Origin: Anthopleura xanthogrammica
Taxonomy: Eukaryota; Cnidaria; Anthozoa; Actiniaria; Actiniidae
Assembly: GCA_964019055.1 (NCBI GenBank)
Contig: OZ025220.1
Coordinates: forward strand, 7,304,620 to 7,368,619
Direction: 5' to 3'
Length of the DNA: 64,000 nucleotides
The notes below the pieces were generated by a model, which saw nothing but the letters and a program-made list of their open reading frames with translations, had not been told where the DNA came from and did not search any database. This document shows, piece by piece, positions 47,214 to 58,762 of the stretch. Made by a program: the position numbers and the translations under genes. Numbering within the stretch: the first letter of the stretch is position 1; each line of letters opens with the position of its first letter.

Positions 47214-48747
47214 TTAGAAGCGAGTTGTAGGCATGGCTCTCTTGACCAGTGCTTTGAAAGCCATCATAGTGTAGTGAGCATCGTTGCCAGCATTGTGGAG
47301 AATGCTCTCGTCGTGACCGATGCGGGTCTCTTCAAGAATCCTCTTAAGACTCCAGCTTTTCGGCTTTTTCGGCCCCGTTGGAAGAACATGCAAGCCCAAT
47401 ACCTGCGTATCAAACATGGGTTTATCTTCAATCGTGATGCCATTTTCAGCTAAATACTTTTCGTCATTTTGCCCAGAGTGAGTCACAAGTGCATCTGAGC
47501 CCGCGACTGCCTTCTTCAGCTCTTCAGCGGCATCTCTCAAGGGCATGCGCACTGTCTTGCCAAATTGAAATTTGTCTTTGTTGTCAAAGCCTTCTCGGTT
47601 GTGGATTTCGTCGTTGACGACAGCATGAAAATACTCGAGATTGTCGTCTTTCTTCATGGTAAATTTCACGTATCCAATCTCCAGCATTGTATTCCAATCT
47701 CTGTCGTAGACTTCGAGGTCAAAAGACAAGAACGTCATTTCTTTATTGTGGGTTAAGGCCTCGCGAAGCTTCCTCGTGTGTTCAGCGGCATCTTGGCGAG
47801 CCCTTGTATGAAGAAATAAAATTTAATATAAAATGAAATGAAAAAGGTGCTTTAGTTTTATCATGGACAAGAATAATAGAAAATGAGGGTAAATCTTCTC
47901 TAGATCGGGGAATTTATTGTAGTATTTAGCTGTTCTCACTTTTCACCATCTCATAAACCGATTTTTAACGCAAATTATTCTTGGAATAGCGCTGACGTCT
48001 AGACATGTCGTCCAACTTCCGGATTAACTTACATAACATGACTCACATTTAAAGGTAATATATTCGAGTTTTCATTATTTTCAGTCGCTCTTTTGCCAAA
48101 ACTTATTTCTCCCTGTTATTTTATTGACCAAGAATTGTCAAGCATAGAAAAGTGATTTACTATGAACTTTTATCTGAAAGCAAGCCGTCAAAACGAAGGC
48201 TTTTTAAATAGTATATTCAATATTTGGAGAAAAAAGTGTAAATACGTATACATTCATCGCGCCGAACAATTAAGTCCAGAAATCTTTGGTCCAAAAGAAA
48301 CCAAATTTCCTTTTATAATATAATAACATAATATAGTTTCAAATTCATCCCTTACTTCCTATTTATCTCATCTCTTTCTTTCGAAATTTCTCGTAAATGT
48401 GTATCCATTTGATTCTGGTTGGAATAACATCTTCGCTCGACGATAACGTTGGTAGGATCCTTCACATTTGTTGGACGGTCAATCTCAGGAAGTTTAACGC
48501 CTGTTTTATCTTCCAACTCTTTCTTCATCATCTTATACTGCTTGGTCGTCACCGTAGGTTGTCTCGATCCGTCATACATTCGTACTATCGTTATTTCAAA
48601 TCCAGGATGATCCCTCGCGAAGCTACGAAAATATTCCTTAGCTGTTCCATGCTTTGCCCTGTGCTCATGCCACAGTCTTCCTGTCCAGACTTTCTCCATA
48701 ATTTCAAATTTATAATAGAAGTCTTCTTCTTCAAAGTACGAGGCCAT
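47214..48747 (-). CDS. two-exon N-domain/DEDDh exonuclease-like gene 3
   Basis: The most compact member. Exon 1 48356-48747 (392 nt, donor AA/GTAAGG); exon 2 47214-47802 (589 nt, acceptor ATACAAG); intron 553 bp. The phase-2 join restores an AAG lysine codon and gives 326 residues. N-domain residues 1-130: MASYFEEEDFYYKFEI, a basic linker, ARDHPGFEITIVRMYDG, KQYKMMKKELE, and a charged, probably coiled-coil region (ERDEINRK then ARQDAAEHTRKLREAL) crossing the splice site. Exonuclease domain: D159/E161, D244, H300/D305 all present. A-type exon 2 (LPTGPKKPK), almost identical to gene 2's exon 2. The predicted protein has no signal peptide or membrane segment, suggesting an intracellular location. 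Confidence 0.88.
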
Positions 48748-49544
48748 GTCGCAAGAAGAATGATCAAATAGATTCTATATCCGGGAATTTCTCTCAACCG
48801 CCTTCGAAGAAATAAACGCTGGTAGTTACAATTCAACTGAGGTCATCAATAATAGACGTGAATAGACAGAATAGAGAGGTGAAGTGTGACGTTACGTTAT
48901 CCAACGACATTTTTAGTTCTAAACAAACCTCGGTGTAAAAAATCTATAAACTCCAGATAAACCTCTAAGGATAAACATTACCTCGTCTCGCTAAACGAAG
49001 CTTTTTTTCTCTCTTCTTTACTTTGTTTAGAAAGTAGAAAATCTTATAATCATGACTCATGACCCACTGTCAGTAATCTTTGACCTAGGCTTTTGTAACG
49101 TTATCGAAAAAATTACTCTTAGAACTATCTTGTCTCAACGACAAAGCTGCCTTTTCATTACTAATCTCCTGTAATTATTTCTATTTGATAAATACAACAA
49201 TTATAAGAAAAATTAAATAAACTTATAAACAAAGGTCGCAGGATTTGTTTAGAAATACAAATTTCGTCGTCAAGGCAACGCGACGTAAACACTTGACAAC
49301 TCTAGATATACCATTTTTTTCACCTTCGTAATATTGCTCGGATACGGGAATATCTTACTGTTAATCATGAATTCATGAATTTCTTTTCGCTTGTGCTATC
49401 TAGAGATATTAAAGAGTCCAAGTCTCTTAAGTGTTTTACACAGAAAGTCAAAAAGGAAACGATCTCAACATAACTGTTTAAAAAAAAATTATTTTTGATT
49501 TTTTTTATTATTATTTTATTTATTTATTTTTGATTTTTTTATTC

Positions 49545-49815
49545 TCAAAGGGCCATGTGTATATTATCTCAACTAAGATATCTTTTATTCTCGGAGGGCC
49601 ATGTGTATATTATCTCAACTAAGATATCTTTTATTTTCGGAGGGCCATGTGTATATTATCTCAACTAAGATATCTTTTATTCTCGGAGGGCCATGTGTAT
49701 ATTATCTTAACTAAGATATCTTTTATTCTCAAAGGGCCATGTGTATATTATCTCAACTAAGATATCTTTTATTCTCGGAGGGCCATGTGTATATTATCTC
49801 AACTAAGATATTAAG
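49545..49815. repeat. 46-bp minisatellite, six units
   Basis: Unit GGCCATGTGTATATTATCTC plus aactaagatatcttttattctcggag, starting at 49551, 49597, 49643, 49689, 49735 and 49781. The partner duplication at about 54081 has only one unit, so the expansion or contraction happened after duplication. Confidence 0.92.
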
Positions 49816-49829
49816 TGATACCCTCAATA

Positions 49830-49834
49830 AAAGT

Positions 49835-49873
<39 letters not shown>

Positions 49874-49874
49874 G
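49830..49874 (+). repeat. (AAT)n tail after AATAAA
   Basis: ctcaataaaagtgtaataataat: AATAAA followed within six bases by an AAT array. The partner is at 54125-54183 with more units. Confidence 0.8.
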
Positions 49875-50114
49875 AACAACTTTTTAAATGCAAAAAACTC
49901 AAGGCGGATTTTTTCCCTGCTTTTATTTTATCCTTCGCTTTTATTCAAACTGGGATCCCTGTGGTAAGTGCACGTGTAACGTTCAGCCCTTTCAATGATG
50001 AATCTCTTAAGAAAGTATAAAAAATCTCTTCTTGTGACTGTGAGCGGCGTCAGCATATCATTACCATATTTATGTAAAGAAGGATAAACTGTACTCCTAA
50101 TTAAATTCATGCAT

Positions 50115-50360
50115 GCGAACCTAATGACATCACGTGACGTGTCAATGACTTGTCACGTGACTTACAATTCGGTCCCAGGCCTGGCCCGTCTATTATTATT
50201 ATTATCTATTGTACTACAATCGTTAAAACAAGCTACAACCATGTATGACGTCATAGGTCACGTATATTTTAATTCGCTCCCAGGCCTGGCTATTGTTAGC
50301 GTCTACTACACTACAGTGATTAAAACAAGCTACAACCATGTGATGAGTTGATGATGTCAT
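50115..50360. repeat. ~115-bp direct repeats with E-box/CRE-like motifs, 3' of gene 4
   Basis: Two units sharing cggtcccaggcctggc / cgctcccaggcctggc and ttaaaacaagctacaaccat, each introduced by (g)tcacgt. Copies occur at 36550, 54430 and 55990. Confidence 0.75.
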
Positions 50361-50387
50361 CTGGCACGTCATGGACTATGACGTCAT

Positions 50388-53251
50388 TTAGAACCGAGTT
50401 GTAGGCATGATTCTCTTAACGAGTGCTTTGAAAGCCATCATAGTGTAGTGAGCATCGTTGCCAGCATTGTGGAGAATGCTCTCGTCGTACCTGATGTTCG
50501 TCTCTTCCAGAATTCTCTTCAAGCTCCAGCTTTTGATATCACTTCGAAGTAGATTCAAGGCCAGCTTCTGGGTATCGAACATGGGTTTCTCTTCAATATC
50601 GATGCCATTGTTAGTCAAATACTGCTTATCGTTGTATCCAGCGTGGGTCAACAAAGCATCTGAGCCCGCTACTGCTCTCTTAAGGTCTTCAGCGGCTTCT
50701 TCTAAGGGCATGCGCACTGTCTTGCCAAATTTAAACTTCTCTCTGTTGTCAAAGCCTTCTCGGTTGTGGAGGTCTTCGTTGACGACGGCGTGAAAATATT
50801 CAGGATTTTCGCGTTTTTTGAGGGTGAATTTGACGTATCCAATCTCCAACATTGTCGTCCCATCTCTGTCGTAGACTTCGAGGTCAAAAGACAAGAACTT
50901 TATTTCTTTATTGTCGTTTAATGCCTCGCGAAGCTCCCTCCTGTGTTCAGCGGCATCTTGGCGAGCCCTTGAAGAAGAAAAAAATGAAAGAGCTTTAACT
51001 GTTATAATTTCATAGTGACAAGGGGATCGAATCCGGCCCGACTAGTCCCCATCCGTTGTCGCTATTTTAAGGTTGTTGTCTACTTTACCAAAAAGTAATG
51101 ACTTTAACAAATTTCCGATGGTTTAGCGTGGTATGTCCTCTTATTTACCACGATATGACGTCAAAAGTTTAATTGGTCAAAATGTTATGTATTCACGAGG
51201 CATAGCCGAGTGGGTACATAACTAATTTTGACCAACTTTTACGTCATATCGTTGTAAATAAGAGTACATACCACACGCAAAACTATCGGAAATTTGTTTT
51301 TTTACCATAAGTCAAATAAAAGATCCAAAAACGAAGAAAAAAGTTTGAAAGAAAAAACCCTTTGAAGCGTGCGCTGGCTTAGTGCGCGAGCGATTCGTTA
51401 TTCTATCGGTATGTCCTCTTATTTACCACGGCTCTCGACCAATCAGCAAGCGAGAAATTTCACAGTTATGGTAAAAAAAAATCAGTTTTAGGAATTTCAA
51501 AGAGAAAATTTAGAGTCCCGTACGAATATTTACGGTTTTCCCTTGTTGAAGTTCAAAACGTGTATGGTTCCTTAATAAAATTTTGAATGTTATTATGCGG
51601 TCTTGAGCTGTTTTTTTTGCGCGCGTACATCGTTGGCTCAAATTGAACGTTCAAGTAGTCAGTCTCCTTAAGGACGTTCGCGGGCAAAAGTGTTTCTCAT
51701 GTTTTTTTTTCTTCAAACTTCGCATGGTGAAATAAGACCAACATAGAAGTGCCATGAGCAAATAAAAAATGGGGGTAATTCTTCTCGTTTAGGAGTGAGA
51801 TGATATCAAAGTGCAGCCTTTTTCTTGACGAAAATCGCTTGCGTGCAATACATACAAGTCGAGCAGTAAAAGGTTTTTTTGTAGAAAAATAAATTGTTAA
51901 GATTTTTTTTTTAAACAACTGTCTCATAACCTATAAATAAATATTATGTGTAAATATTTATGAATACATAAGAATAACTCGTAGTTTTTGGCTCGAATAA
52001 CGTAGATTGAAGTTTTCATTAAAAGACGTGTTTTTATTATGATTTTTCCCATATTTTCTTCTAAAAATTTGGATCACTGAGAGCTTATGTATTTTTTTAT
52101 AAAATACTAAAATAAAAAATGGGGTCACCGTTGTTATTTTCGAGATATAGCCGGTCGAAATCGTTTTCGCAACGAGCGTGACGGAGTTTGATCTTGGAAA
52201 ACATAGGTCACGCGAGAGCGCTGTCACGACATATGCGCATAGCAGATGCGCACGAACAATGCCCGTGAACTTCCTTAATACGATGTTTTCCCATTTCAGA
52301 CCATGATAAGACTCAAACAAATAATCTTATTCTCAAGAAAATGACATGTGACCTGAAATAGTAAATATTATGCCTAGGTGGATTAGGCCCATTGTTGTAA
52401 GAACCAAAATCATTTTATAAAATAAATCAGCTAGATAGTACGCAATAAATTAAAATAAATAAAGATAGTAAGAAAATCCTTGCAAGTAGTATTAAAATTC
52501 TGCAGTTTGTGCTTCATCGTAGATATCTAGAATTTCTTAGATATTGGAATAGTTTTCACGCTGAAGTGGTCAAGTAGCAAAATGCGTTTCGACATGTTGT
52601 CTAGCTTCTAGTATAGTTTAAAGATGAGTCATTTAGCTAATTTTTGTTTTTATAATTTTCAGTCACTATTTTGCTCAATTTAAACTTCTACCTGTTGTTA
52701 TATTTGCCAAGTGTTCCAACATAGAAAAGTGCTTTACTTTGAACGTTTGTCTAAGCTAAAAATAAAACACAGTCACGCAAGAAAATATTCTAAAATTATT
52801 TGTTTGGTATGAAATATAAAATTTTATATATTTTCACAATTTTCACAGTATTTTACCTTCTATTCATCTCATCTCTTTCTTTCGAAAGTGCTCGTACATG
52901 CATACCCATTTGATTTTGGTCTGAATAACTTCTTCGATCTATTATTTTATTCCTGGGGTCTTCTTTTACATTAGTTGGACGTTCAATTACAGGAACTTCG
53001 ACGCCTGTTTTTTTCTCCAGCTCTTTCTTCATCATCCTGTACTGTTTGCTCGTCACCATAAGATGTTTCCTCCCATCGTAAATTCGTATTATCGTCATTT
53101 CAAATCCAGGATGATCCCTCGCGAAGTTACGAAAATATTCCTTACCTCTGGCATGCCTTCCCCTGTGCCTATACCACAGATGTCCTGTCCAGACTTTCTC
53201 CAGAATTTCAAAATTGTAGTACACGTCTTCTTCTCCAAAATACGAGGCCAT
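50388..53251 (-). CDS. two-exon N-domain/DEDDh exonuclease-like gene 4
   Basis: Exon 1 52857-53251 (395 nt, donor AG/GTAAAA); exon 2 50388-50967 (580 nt, acceptor TTCTTCAAG); intron about 1.9 kb. The product is 324 residues. Exon 2 has no in-frame ATG before the catalytic domain, supporting its status as an internal exon. Catalytic set: D160/E162 (FDLEVYD), D245 (THAGYND), H298/D303 (HNAGNDAHYT). B-type exon 2 (DTQKLALNLLR, no LPTGP insertion). The N-domain is the most diverged of the MASYF group (MASYFGEEDVYYNFEI; extra residue in VKEDPRN). The intron contains two inverted-repeat elements (51108-51297; 51668-52278). A TGACGTCAC lies 140 bp upstream of the start, and TGACGTCA one base after the stop. 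Confidence 0.84.
51108..51297. mobile_element. foldback element with ~80-bp arms in the intron of gene 4
   Basis: aaatttccgatggtttagcg ... tttaattggtcaaaatg is mirrored by ttttgaccaacttttacgtc ... aactatcggaaattt around a 23-nt loop (cacgaggcatagccgagtgg). A fragment of the arm (gtatgtcctcttatttacca) recurs at 51411. Confidence 0.78.
51668..52278. mobile_element. TTAA-flanked foldback element (copy 1)
   Basis: Starts TTAAGGACGTTCGCGGGCA and ends TGCCCGTGAACTTCCTTAA, which are inverted repeats. Subterminal agatgcgcacgaacaatgcc is shared with the element at 61973 and the solo end at 44980. TTAA at both tips is the target duplication of the piggyBac superfamily, but no transposase is present and TTAA could be part of the inverted repeat. 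The 120-codon minus-strand frame inside is probably fortuitous. Confidence 0.55.
52283..52390. mobile_element. MITE family 2 (copy e, degraded)
   Basis: cgatgttttcccatttcaga ... gacatgtgacctgaaatagt; the arms are mutated and the centre shortened. Confidence 0.55.
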
Positions 53252-53344
53252 GTCGCAAGAAGAATGATCAAATAGATTGTAAAATCCGAGAATTTCACTC
53301 GACCGTTTTCAAAGAAATAATTAAACACTGGCAACTGCAACTGA

Positions 53345-54133
53345 AGGTCATCAATGATAGACATGAATAGACAGAATAGAGTGGTGAAGTGTGACGTCAC
53401 GTTACCCAGCGACATTTTTAGTTCTAAACAAACCTCGGTGGAACAATCTATAAACTCCAGATAAACCTTTAAGGATAATCATTATCTCGCCTCACTAAAC
53501 AAAGCCCTCTATCTCGTGTATTTTTCTCTCTTCTTTACTTTGTTTGGAAAGTAGAAAAACTTACAATCATGACTCATGAGCCACTGTCAGTAATCTTTGA
53601 CCCAGGCTTTTGTAACGTTATCGAAATGCCTTGAAAAAATTTACACTTAGAATTATCTTGTCTCAACGACAAAGCTACCTTTTCATTACTAATCTCCTGT
53701 AATTATTTCTATTTGATAAATTCAACAATTATAAGAAAAATTCAAGAAACTTATAAACAAAGGTTGCAATCGATTTGTTTAGAAATACAAATTTCGTCGT
53801 CAAGGCAACGCGACGTAAACACTTGACAACTCTAGATATACCATTTTTTCACCTTCATAATATTGCTCGGATACGGGAATATCTTACTGTTAATCATGAA
53901 TTCATGAATTTCTTTTCGCTTGTGCTATCTACAGACATTAAAGAGTCCAAGTCTCTTAAGTGTTTTACACAGAAATTCAAAAAGGAAACGATCTCAACAG
54001 AACTGTTTAAAAAAAAATTATTTTTGATTTTTTTTATTATTATTTTATTTATTTATTTTTGATTTTTTTATTCTCAAAGGGCCATGTGTATATTATCTCA
54101 ACTAAGATATTAAGTGATACCCTCAATAAAAGT

Positions 54134-54184
<51 letters not shown>

Positions 54185-54736
54185 GAACAACTTTTTAAAT
54201 GCAAAAAAATCAAGGCGGATTTTTTCCCTGCTTTTATTTCATCCTTCGCTTTTATTCAAACTGGGATCCCTGTGGTAAGTGCACGTGTAACGTTCAGCCC
54301 TTTCAATGATGAATCTCTTAAGAAAGTATAAAAAATCTCTTCTTGTGACTGTGAGCGGCGTCAGCATATCATTACCATATTTATGTAAAGAAGGATAAAC
54401 TGTACTCCTAATTAAATTCATGCATGCGAACCTAATGACATCACGTGACGTGTCAATGACTTGTCACGTGACTTACAATTCGGTCCCAGGCCTGGCCCGT
54501 CTATTATTATTATTATCTATTGTACTACAATCGTTAAAACAAGCTACAACCATGTATGACGTCATAGGTCACGTATATTTTAATTCGCTCCCAGGCCTGG
54601 CTATTGTTAGCGTCTACTACACTACAGTGATTAAAACAAGCTACAACCATGTGATGAGTTGATGATGTCATCTGGCACGTCATGGACTATGACGTCATTT
54701 AGAACCGAGTTGTAGGCATGATTCTCTTAACGAGTG
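53345..54736. repeat. segmental duplication, right copy (partner about 48840-50429)
   Basis: Close match to the left copy over its length. Differences include one instead of six 46-bp units and a longer AAT tract (54136-54183). It ends within the relic of exon 2. Confidence 0.85.
53391..53400. promoter_or_regulatory. GTGACGTCAC palindrome upstream of gene 4
   Basis: Perfect 10-bp CRE-like palindrome 140 bp upstream of the exon-1 ATG. The aligned position upstream of gene 3 is gtgacgttac (48886), a one-base decay. Binding by a bZIP factor is inference. Confidence 0.4.
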
Positions 54737-55514
54737 TTGAAGTGTAATACTCAAATAGACACAAAAGAAAACAATAGAATTAGGGTCTACTAAAGTGTAT
54801 TAGTCAAATATCTATTTCACGCGCGGGTTTAGTGACTTCACTCTATAGATAATATATACTAATTTTTATTAATTTAAGTCGTTCTTTTTCCCAAATTAAA
54901 ACTAACGTCTTCCTGTTATTGTATTGACAAGAACGTTCAAGCATCATGACTGTAACCACCAGAACGTTTGGCTGGTTTTCACCGAACCACTTTTTACCGT
55001 CAGAACCTCTTTTCATTTGGAGAAAAAAAGTGAAAATAAAATATCGACATAATCGCGTCGAAAAAGGTCTATAGAAATCTCTAATCTAATTAACCTAATC
55101 TTAAATTTATTACTCAAATTACCTGTTATTTATCTCATTTCTTTCTTTCGAAATTTCTCGTAAATGTAAATCCATTTGATTCTGGTTGGAATAACATTTT
55201 CGCTCCACGACAACATTCTGGGGATCCTTCACATTAGTTGGACGATCAATCTCAGAAAGTTTAACGCCTGTTTTATCTTCCAACTCTTTCTTCATCATCC
55301 TGTATTGTTTGCTCGTCACCATAAGATGTTTCGTCCCATCGTAAATTCGTACAGTCGTTATTTCAAATCCAGGATGATCCCTTGCGAAGTTACGAAAATA
55401 TTCCTTACCAGTGGAATGCCTTGATTTGTGCTTATACCACAGACGTCCTGTCCAGACTTTCTCCATAATTTCAAATTTATAGTAAAGGTCTTCTTCTTCA
55501 AAATACGAGGCCAT
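54699..55514 (-). pseudogene. broken gene copy: intact exon 1, only the last codons of exon 2 downstream
   Basis: Exon 1 55123-55514 (392 nt) is fully open: MASYFEEEDLYYKFEI ... ERNEINNR, ending with donor AG/GTAATT. Downstream, the only exon-2 sequence is 54699-54736, coding V-K-R-I-M-P-T-T-R-F and stop exactly as in gene 4. It was brought in by the 48.8-50.4/53.3-54.7 kb duplication. Before codon VKR the sequence is unrelated, so no acceptor or catalytic domain remains. The intact frame of exon 1 suggests a recent break, or continued use as an alternative first exon of gene 4 (skipping 52857-53251). Confidence 0.68.
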
Positions 55515-55679
55515 GTCGCAAGAAGAATGATCAAATATATATATTTTATATCCGAGATTTCACTTTCCAAGAAATCTAGAATATTCCTTTCAGTTGTTGA
55601 TCCATTAATATAAACACTAAACGCTGGTAGTTGGAATATCACTGATCTATTATGCATGTCATTAATGTTATCCACCAAA

Positions 55680-55900
55680 ATACATTTAGACCAAAAGAAA
55701 TGTCACGTGATACCTAATACACTCGCTCTGTTCATGTGCAGACCATAGCCGCCGGGGAAATAACATAGGCGCAAAAAAATATTGTACCGTATTTTTGCTC
55801 GAATTTTCCATTCGCTTGTGCTATAGACAACATTATCTTGGCTTCAAACACACACACAGAAAGAAAAGACCGGTTTTTCTACCTTTATTTTACCCATCAC
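55680..55900. other. 5' flank of the broken copy; nothing recognised
   Basis: AT-rich, with tcacgtgatacctaatac near 55705. No gene. Confidence 0.35.
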
Positions 55901-55989
55901 TTTTATTCAAACTGGGATCCCTGTGGTAAGTGCATGCGTAACATTCAGCCCTTTCAATGATGAATCTCGTAAGCAACTAAAACAACAAT

Positions 55990-56165
55990 CTCTTCTTCTG
56001 ATTGTATCTACTATACTAAAGTCATTAAAACAAGCTAGAACTCTGTATGACGTCATAGGTCACGTGACCTACAATTCGGTCCCAGGCCCGTCTATAATTA
56101 TTGTCTACTACACTACAGTGATTAAAACAAGCTACAACCATGTGATGAGTTGATGATGTCATCTG
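55990..56165. repeat. E-box/CRE-like direct repeats 3' of the orphan exon 2
   Basis: gtatgacgtcataggtcacg then tgacctacaattcggtccca, and ttaaaacaagctacaaccat; homologous to the blocks at 50115 and 54430. Confidence 0.7.
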
Positions 56166-56190
56166 GCACGTCATGGACTATGACGTCAGT

Positions 56191-56770
56191 TTAGAAGCGA
56201 GTTGTAGGCATGGCTTTCTTGATGAGTGCTCTGAAAGCCATCATAGTGTAGTGAGCATCGTTGCCTGCATTGTGGAGAATGCTCTCGTCATAATCGATGC
56301 TCATCTCATCCATCATTCTCTTCAGGCCCCAGCATTTGATATCACCTCTAAGTAGATTCAAGGCCAGCTTCTGGGTATCAAACATGGGTTTGTCTTCAAT
56401 ATCGATGCCATTGTCAGCCAAATACTGCTTATCATTGTGTCCAGCCTGAGTCAACAAAGCATCTGAGGCAGCTACTGCCTTCTTAAGGTCTTCACCGGCT
56501 TCTTCTAAGGTCATGTGCACTGTCTTGCCAAATTCAAATTTCTCTCTGTTGTCAAAGCCTTCTTGGTTGTGGAGGTCTTCGTTGACGATGGCATGAAAAT
56601 ATTCAGGATTTTCGCCTTCTTTGAGAGTGAATTTCACGTATCCAATCTCTAGCATGGTTTTCCGGTCTTTGTCGTAGACTTCGAGGTCAAAAGACAAGAA
56701 CTTCATTTCTTTATTCTCGCTTAATGCCTCGCGAAGCTTCCTCCTGTCTTCAGTAGCATCTTGGCAAGCC
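56191..56770 (-). pseudogene. orphan exon 2 (DEDDh exonuclease domain, B-type) without a visible exon 1
   Basis: 580 nt, fully open from the acceptor (TTTTTCAAG at 56771) to the stop, with coding A-C-Q-D-A-T-E-D-R-R-K-L-R at its start. D-L-E (FDLEVYD) and HNAGNDAHYT are present. Motif II reads TQAGHND, so the aspartate stays but the usual TH becomes TQ. No exon-1 homologue is found upstream before 63563. Either exon 1 was lost, or it lies elsewhere, or this exon is used by a distant first exon. The open frame and intact catalytic residues argue against long neutral decay, so pseudogene is the cautious call. Confidence 0.6.
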
Positions 56771-56799
56771 CTTGAAAAAGAAGGAAATGAAAGAGATTT

Positions 56800-58190
56800 A
56801 CCTTTTTTATAGTGACAAAGAGATCGAATAGAGGTTTTGCACCATCACGTGCCAGCGCCCATAATACGGCTTGGGCTGCCTAGATGGCAGAACAACAATA
56901 TTAAATTCTTTCTCATGTAAAACGATTATGATCATGTTCCTGCCCATGCAACATGGCTGCCGTTACGTGATGGTGCAAAACCTTTATCCGGCCCGACTAT
57001 TTGATGCAGAATTTATTGCTGATGAAAAAATATAAACATTATCTTCGAAGACTATGCAAATGTACACGAAGAAAGTATTAAAAATAAGCTTGAAATCACA
57101 GCGTTTTGTTAACTTAATGAACCAAAAATCGTTCTCAAAGGACAACAACAAAAACACATACGACGCTCTTTTTATAAGTTCTAATAATGGCGTAACACAG
57201 TGCAAAAATCTGTAACACAGTAAAAGGTAAAAAGTCGACTTTATTTAACGTCGGTAACTTGTGACAGTTACTTTCATTTTACCCCCTACCCCTATAACTT
57301 TATGAACCGAGCCAAAAATACAGTGATTTGTATGGGAAAATTATATGTTCAAATGGCCATATCTCAGCTGCTATTTGACCGATTCTCATCAAATTTGGCG
57401 TGTAAATGTCTTTTTTGGTTGTCTATCGCACTTAGAAATCGAAAATTGTTAAAGCCAAAATTTATTTTTTCGCATTCACAAAGCTTTCATATCAAACATT
57501 AACTGACTGCCTCTCTGATAGTCCTAATAAATCAACGTGGACTGAAAAAAAATAAAACAAATTCTCGATAGATTAGGTCTTGGCCGCTATTCATAATGCT
57601 CTCAAATGAAAGACCGATAATGAAATAAAGAGATGAACAATAATAAATTCCACCATGCTTGTCGGAATGAAAGCGTGCGTCCCCTTGGGAATATGGGATA
57701 AGTATAAATGGAACAAGAATCCCTTCTACGTTGCCAGTCTCGCAAGATCAGTCATTGACGGAGAGCAAGTAGACGGCCCACCCTCCCACCCTATCGCTGG
57801 AAAATTCGTGATTACCAGTCAAACTGTCCTAACTCTCCCTTCAGGGCGCTCCGCTCAACTGCTCCCAATCTCTTAATAACAATAGGTATGAGTGGAGAGC
57901 CTTGTGTAATAGAATACTATTTATGGCAGCTAAGTAATGGTTATGACACGACAGAAAATCGTTGGAAGACAGTAACAAAACACATCAAACAAAGGATCGA
58001 AGATCAGGAATTTCAAATTTGGCTTGCCTACATTCATAACGACGAAGGACGAAAGGATTCACAAAAAAAAACAACTTAGAACTAACAGAAGATTCAAGAC
58101 AGATTATAAACAAGAAGAATATTTGGGAGAGATTAGCAACATCAAACACGCGACTACGGCCAATACGGAATATATTTTCATTTTCCCCCA
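56800..58190. other. intergenic stretch; no gene recognised
   Basis: Includes an inverted pair at about 56835-56980 (ttttgcaccatcacgtgcca versus ttacgtgatggtgcaaaacc), probably a small foldback element. The segment 57640-58080 has open frames of 63-73 codons on the plus strand with more balanced composition than the surroundings, but no domain, homologue or splice structure I can support. Confidence 0.4.
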
Positions 58191-58194
58191 ACTA

Positions 58195-58735
58195 GCCGCC
58201 AATATATAATGGTAATTGAACTAAGTGGAGTGCAATTTGGTCTGATATCAAACGCGCGATAACAAAATCACACGACCGCATAGCGGGAGTGTGATTTGTA
58301 ATCGCAAGTTTGATATCAGACCAAAATTGCACGACACAAAGTTCAATTATCACTTTATTATATCCATTTTGAAATCATACTAGATAGACACTAAATTTGT
58401 GATAAATACAAAAGTATTTATTCACAAATAGCCAGTATTTTGTTTCTTTTTGTAACAAAAAATTCCAGTCAAACTTGAAAAAAGCTACATTTTATGTTCC
58501 TTATTTGCTGTAATCTGATTGGCTGATTACATACAATACTGTAATCTGATTGGTTACCTTTTCTAGTGTTGCATTGTGATTGGCTGACAAAAAGATGCGA
58601 TTCGGACTCAAAATAGTGCGATTCGGACTCAAAATAGTGCGATTCGTGCTTGAATCAATCTACTGAGAGCCAATCAGATTACAGGATTTGCTAGTGATTT
58701 CAAAGTGGATATAATAAAAACCCGTATTGGCGGCT
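58195..58735. mobile_element. compound foldback element
   Basis: The ends agccgccaatat and tattggcggct are inverted. Just inside, tgataattgaactt/tataatggtaattgaact and tttattatatccattttgaa/ttcaaagtggatataataaa are further inverted pairs. The left half is itself a hairpin at 58215-58346 (gcaatttggtctgatatcaa versus ttgatatcagaccaaaattg). The right half has another (taatctgattggctg versus agccaatcagatta). Confidence 0.65.
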
Positions 58736-58762
58736 CAAAATTAATCGCAATAAGTTATGTTA

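Larger units (their letters stand above)
48840..50429. repeat. segmental duplication, left copy (partner about 53345-54736)
   Basis: From the 5' flank of exon 1 of gene 3 to the last codons of exon 2 of gene 4. The sequence matches 53345-54736 closely, apart from the number of 46-bp and AAT repeats. Similarity stops abruptly inside exon 2 (cgagtgctttgaa versus cgagtgttgaagt). The neighbouring exons 1 are much more diverged. Confidence 0.85.

Noticed and set aside
51958..52320. 120-codon minus-strand frame
   Set aside because: Spans the end of a TTAA-flanked foldback and a MITE; no domain, and the frame crosses an element border.
57655..58079. Two plus-strand frames (73 and 63 codons) with balanced composition
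   Set aside because: No recognisable domain, no homologue in the window, and no convincing splice signals joining them; left as unassigned.
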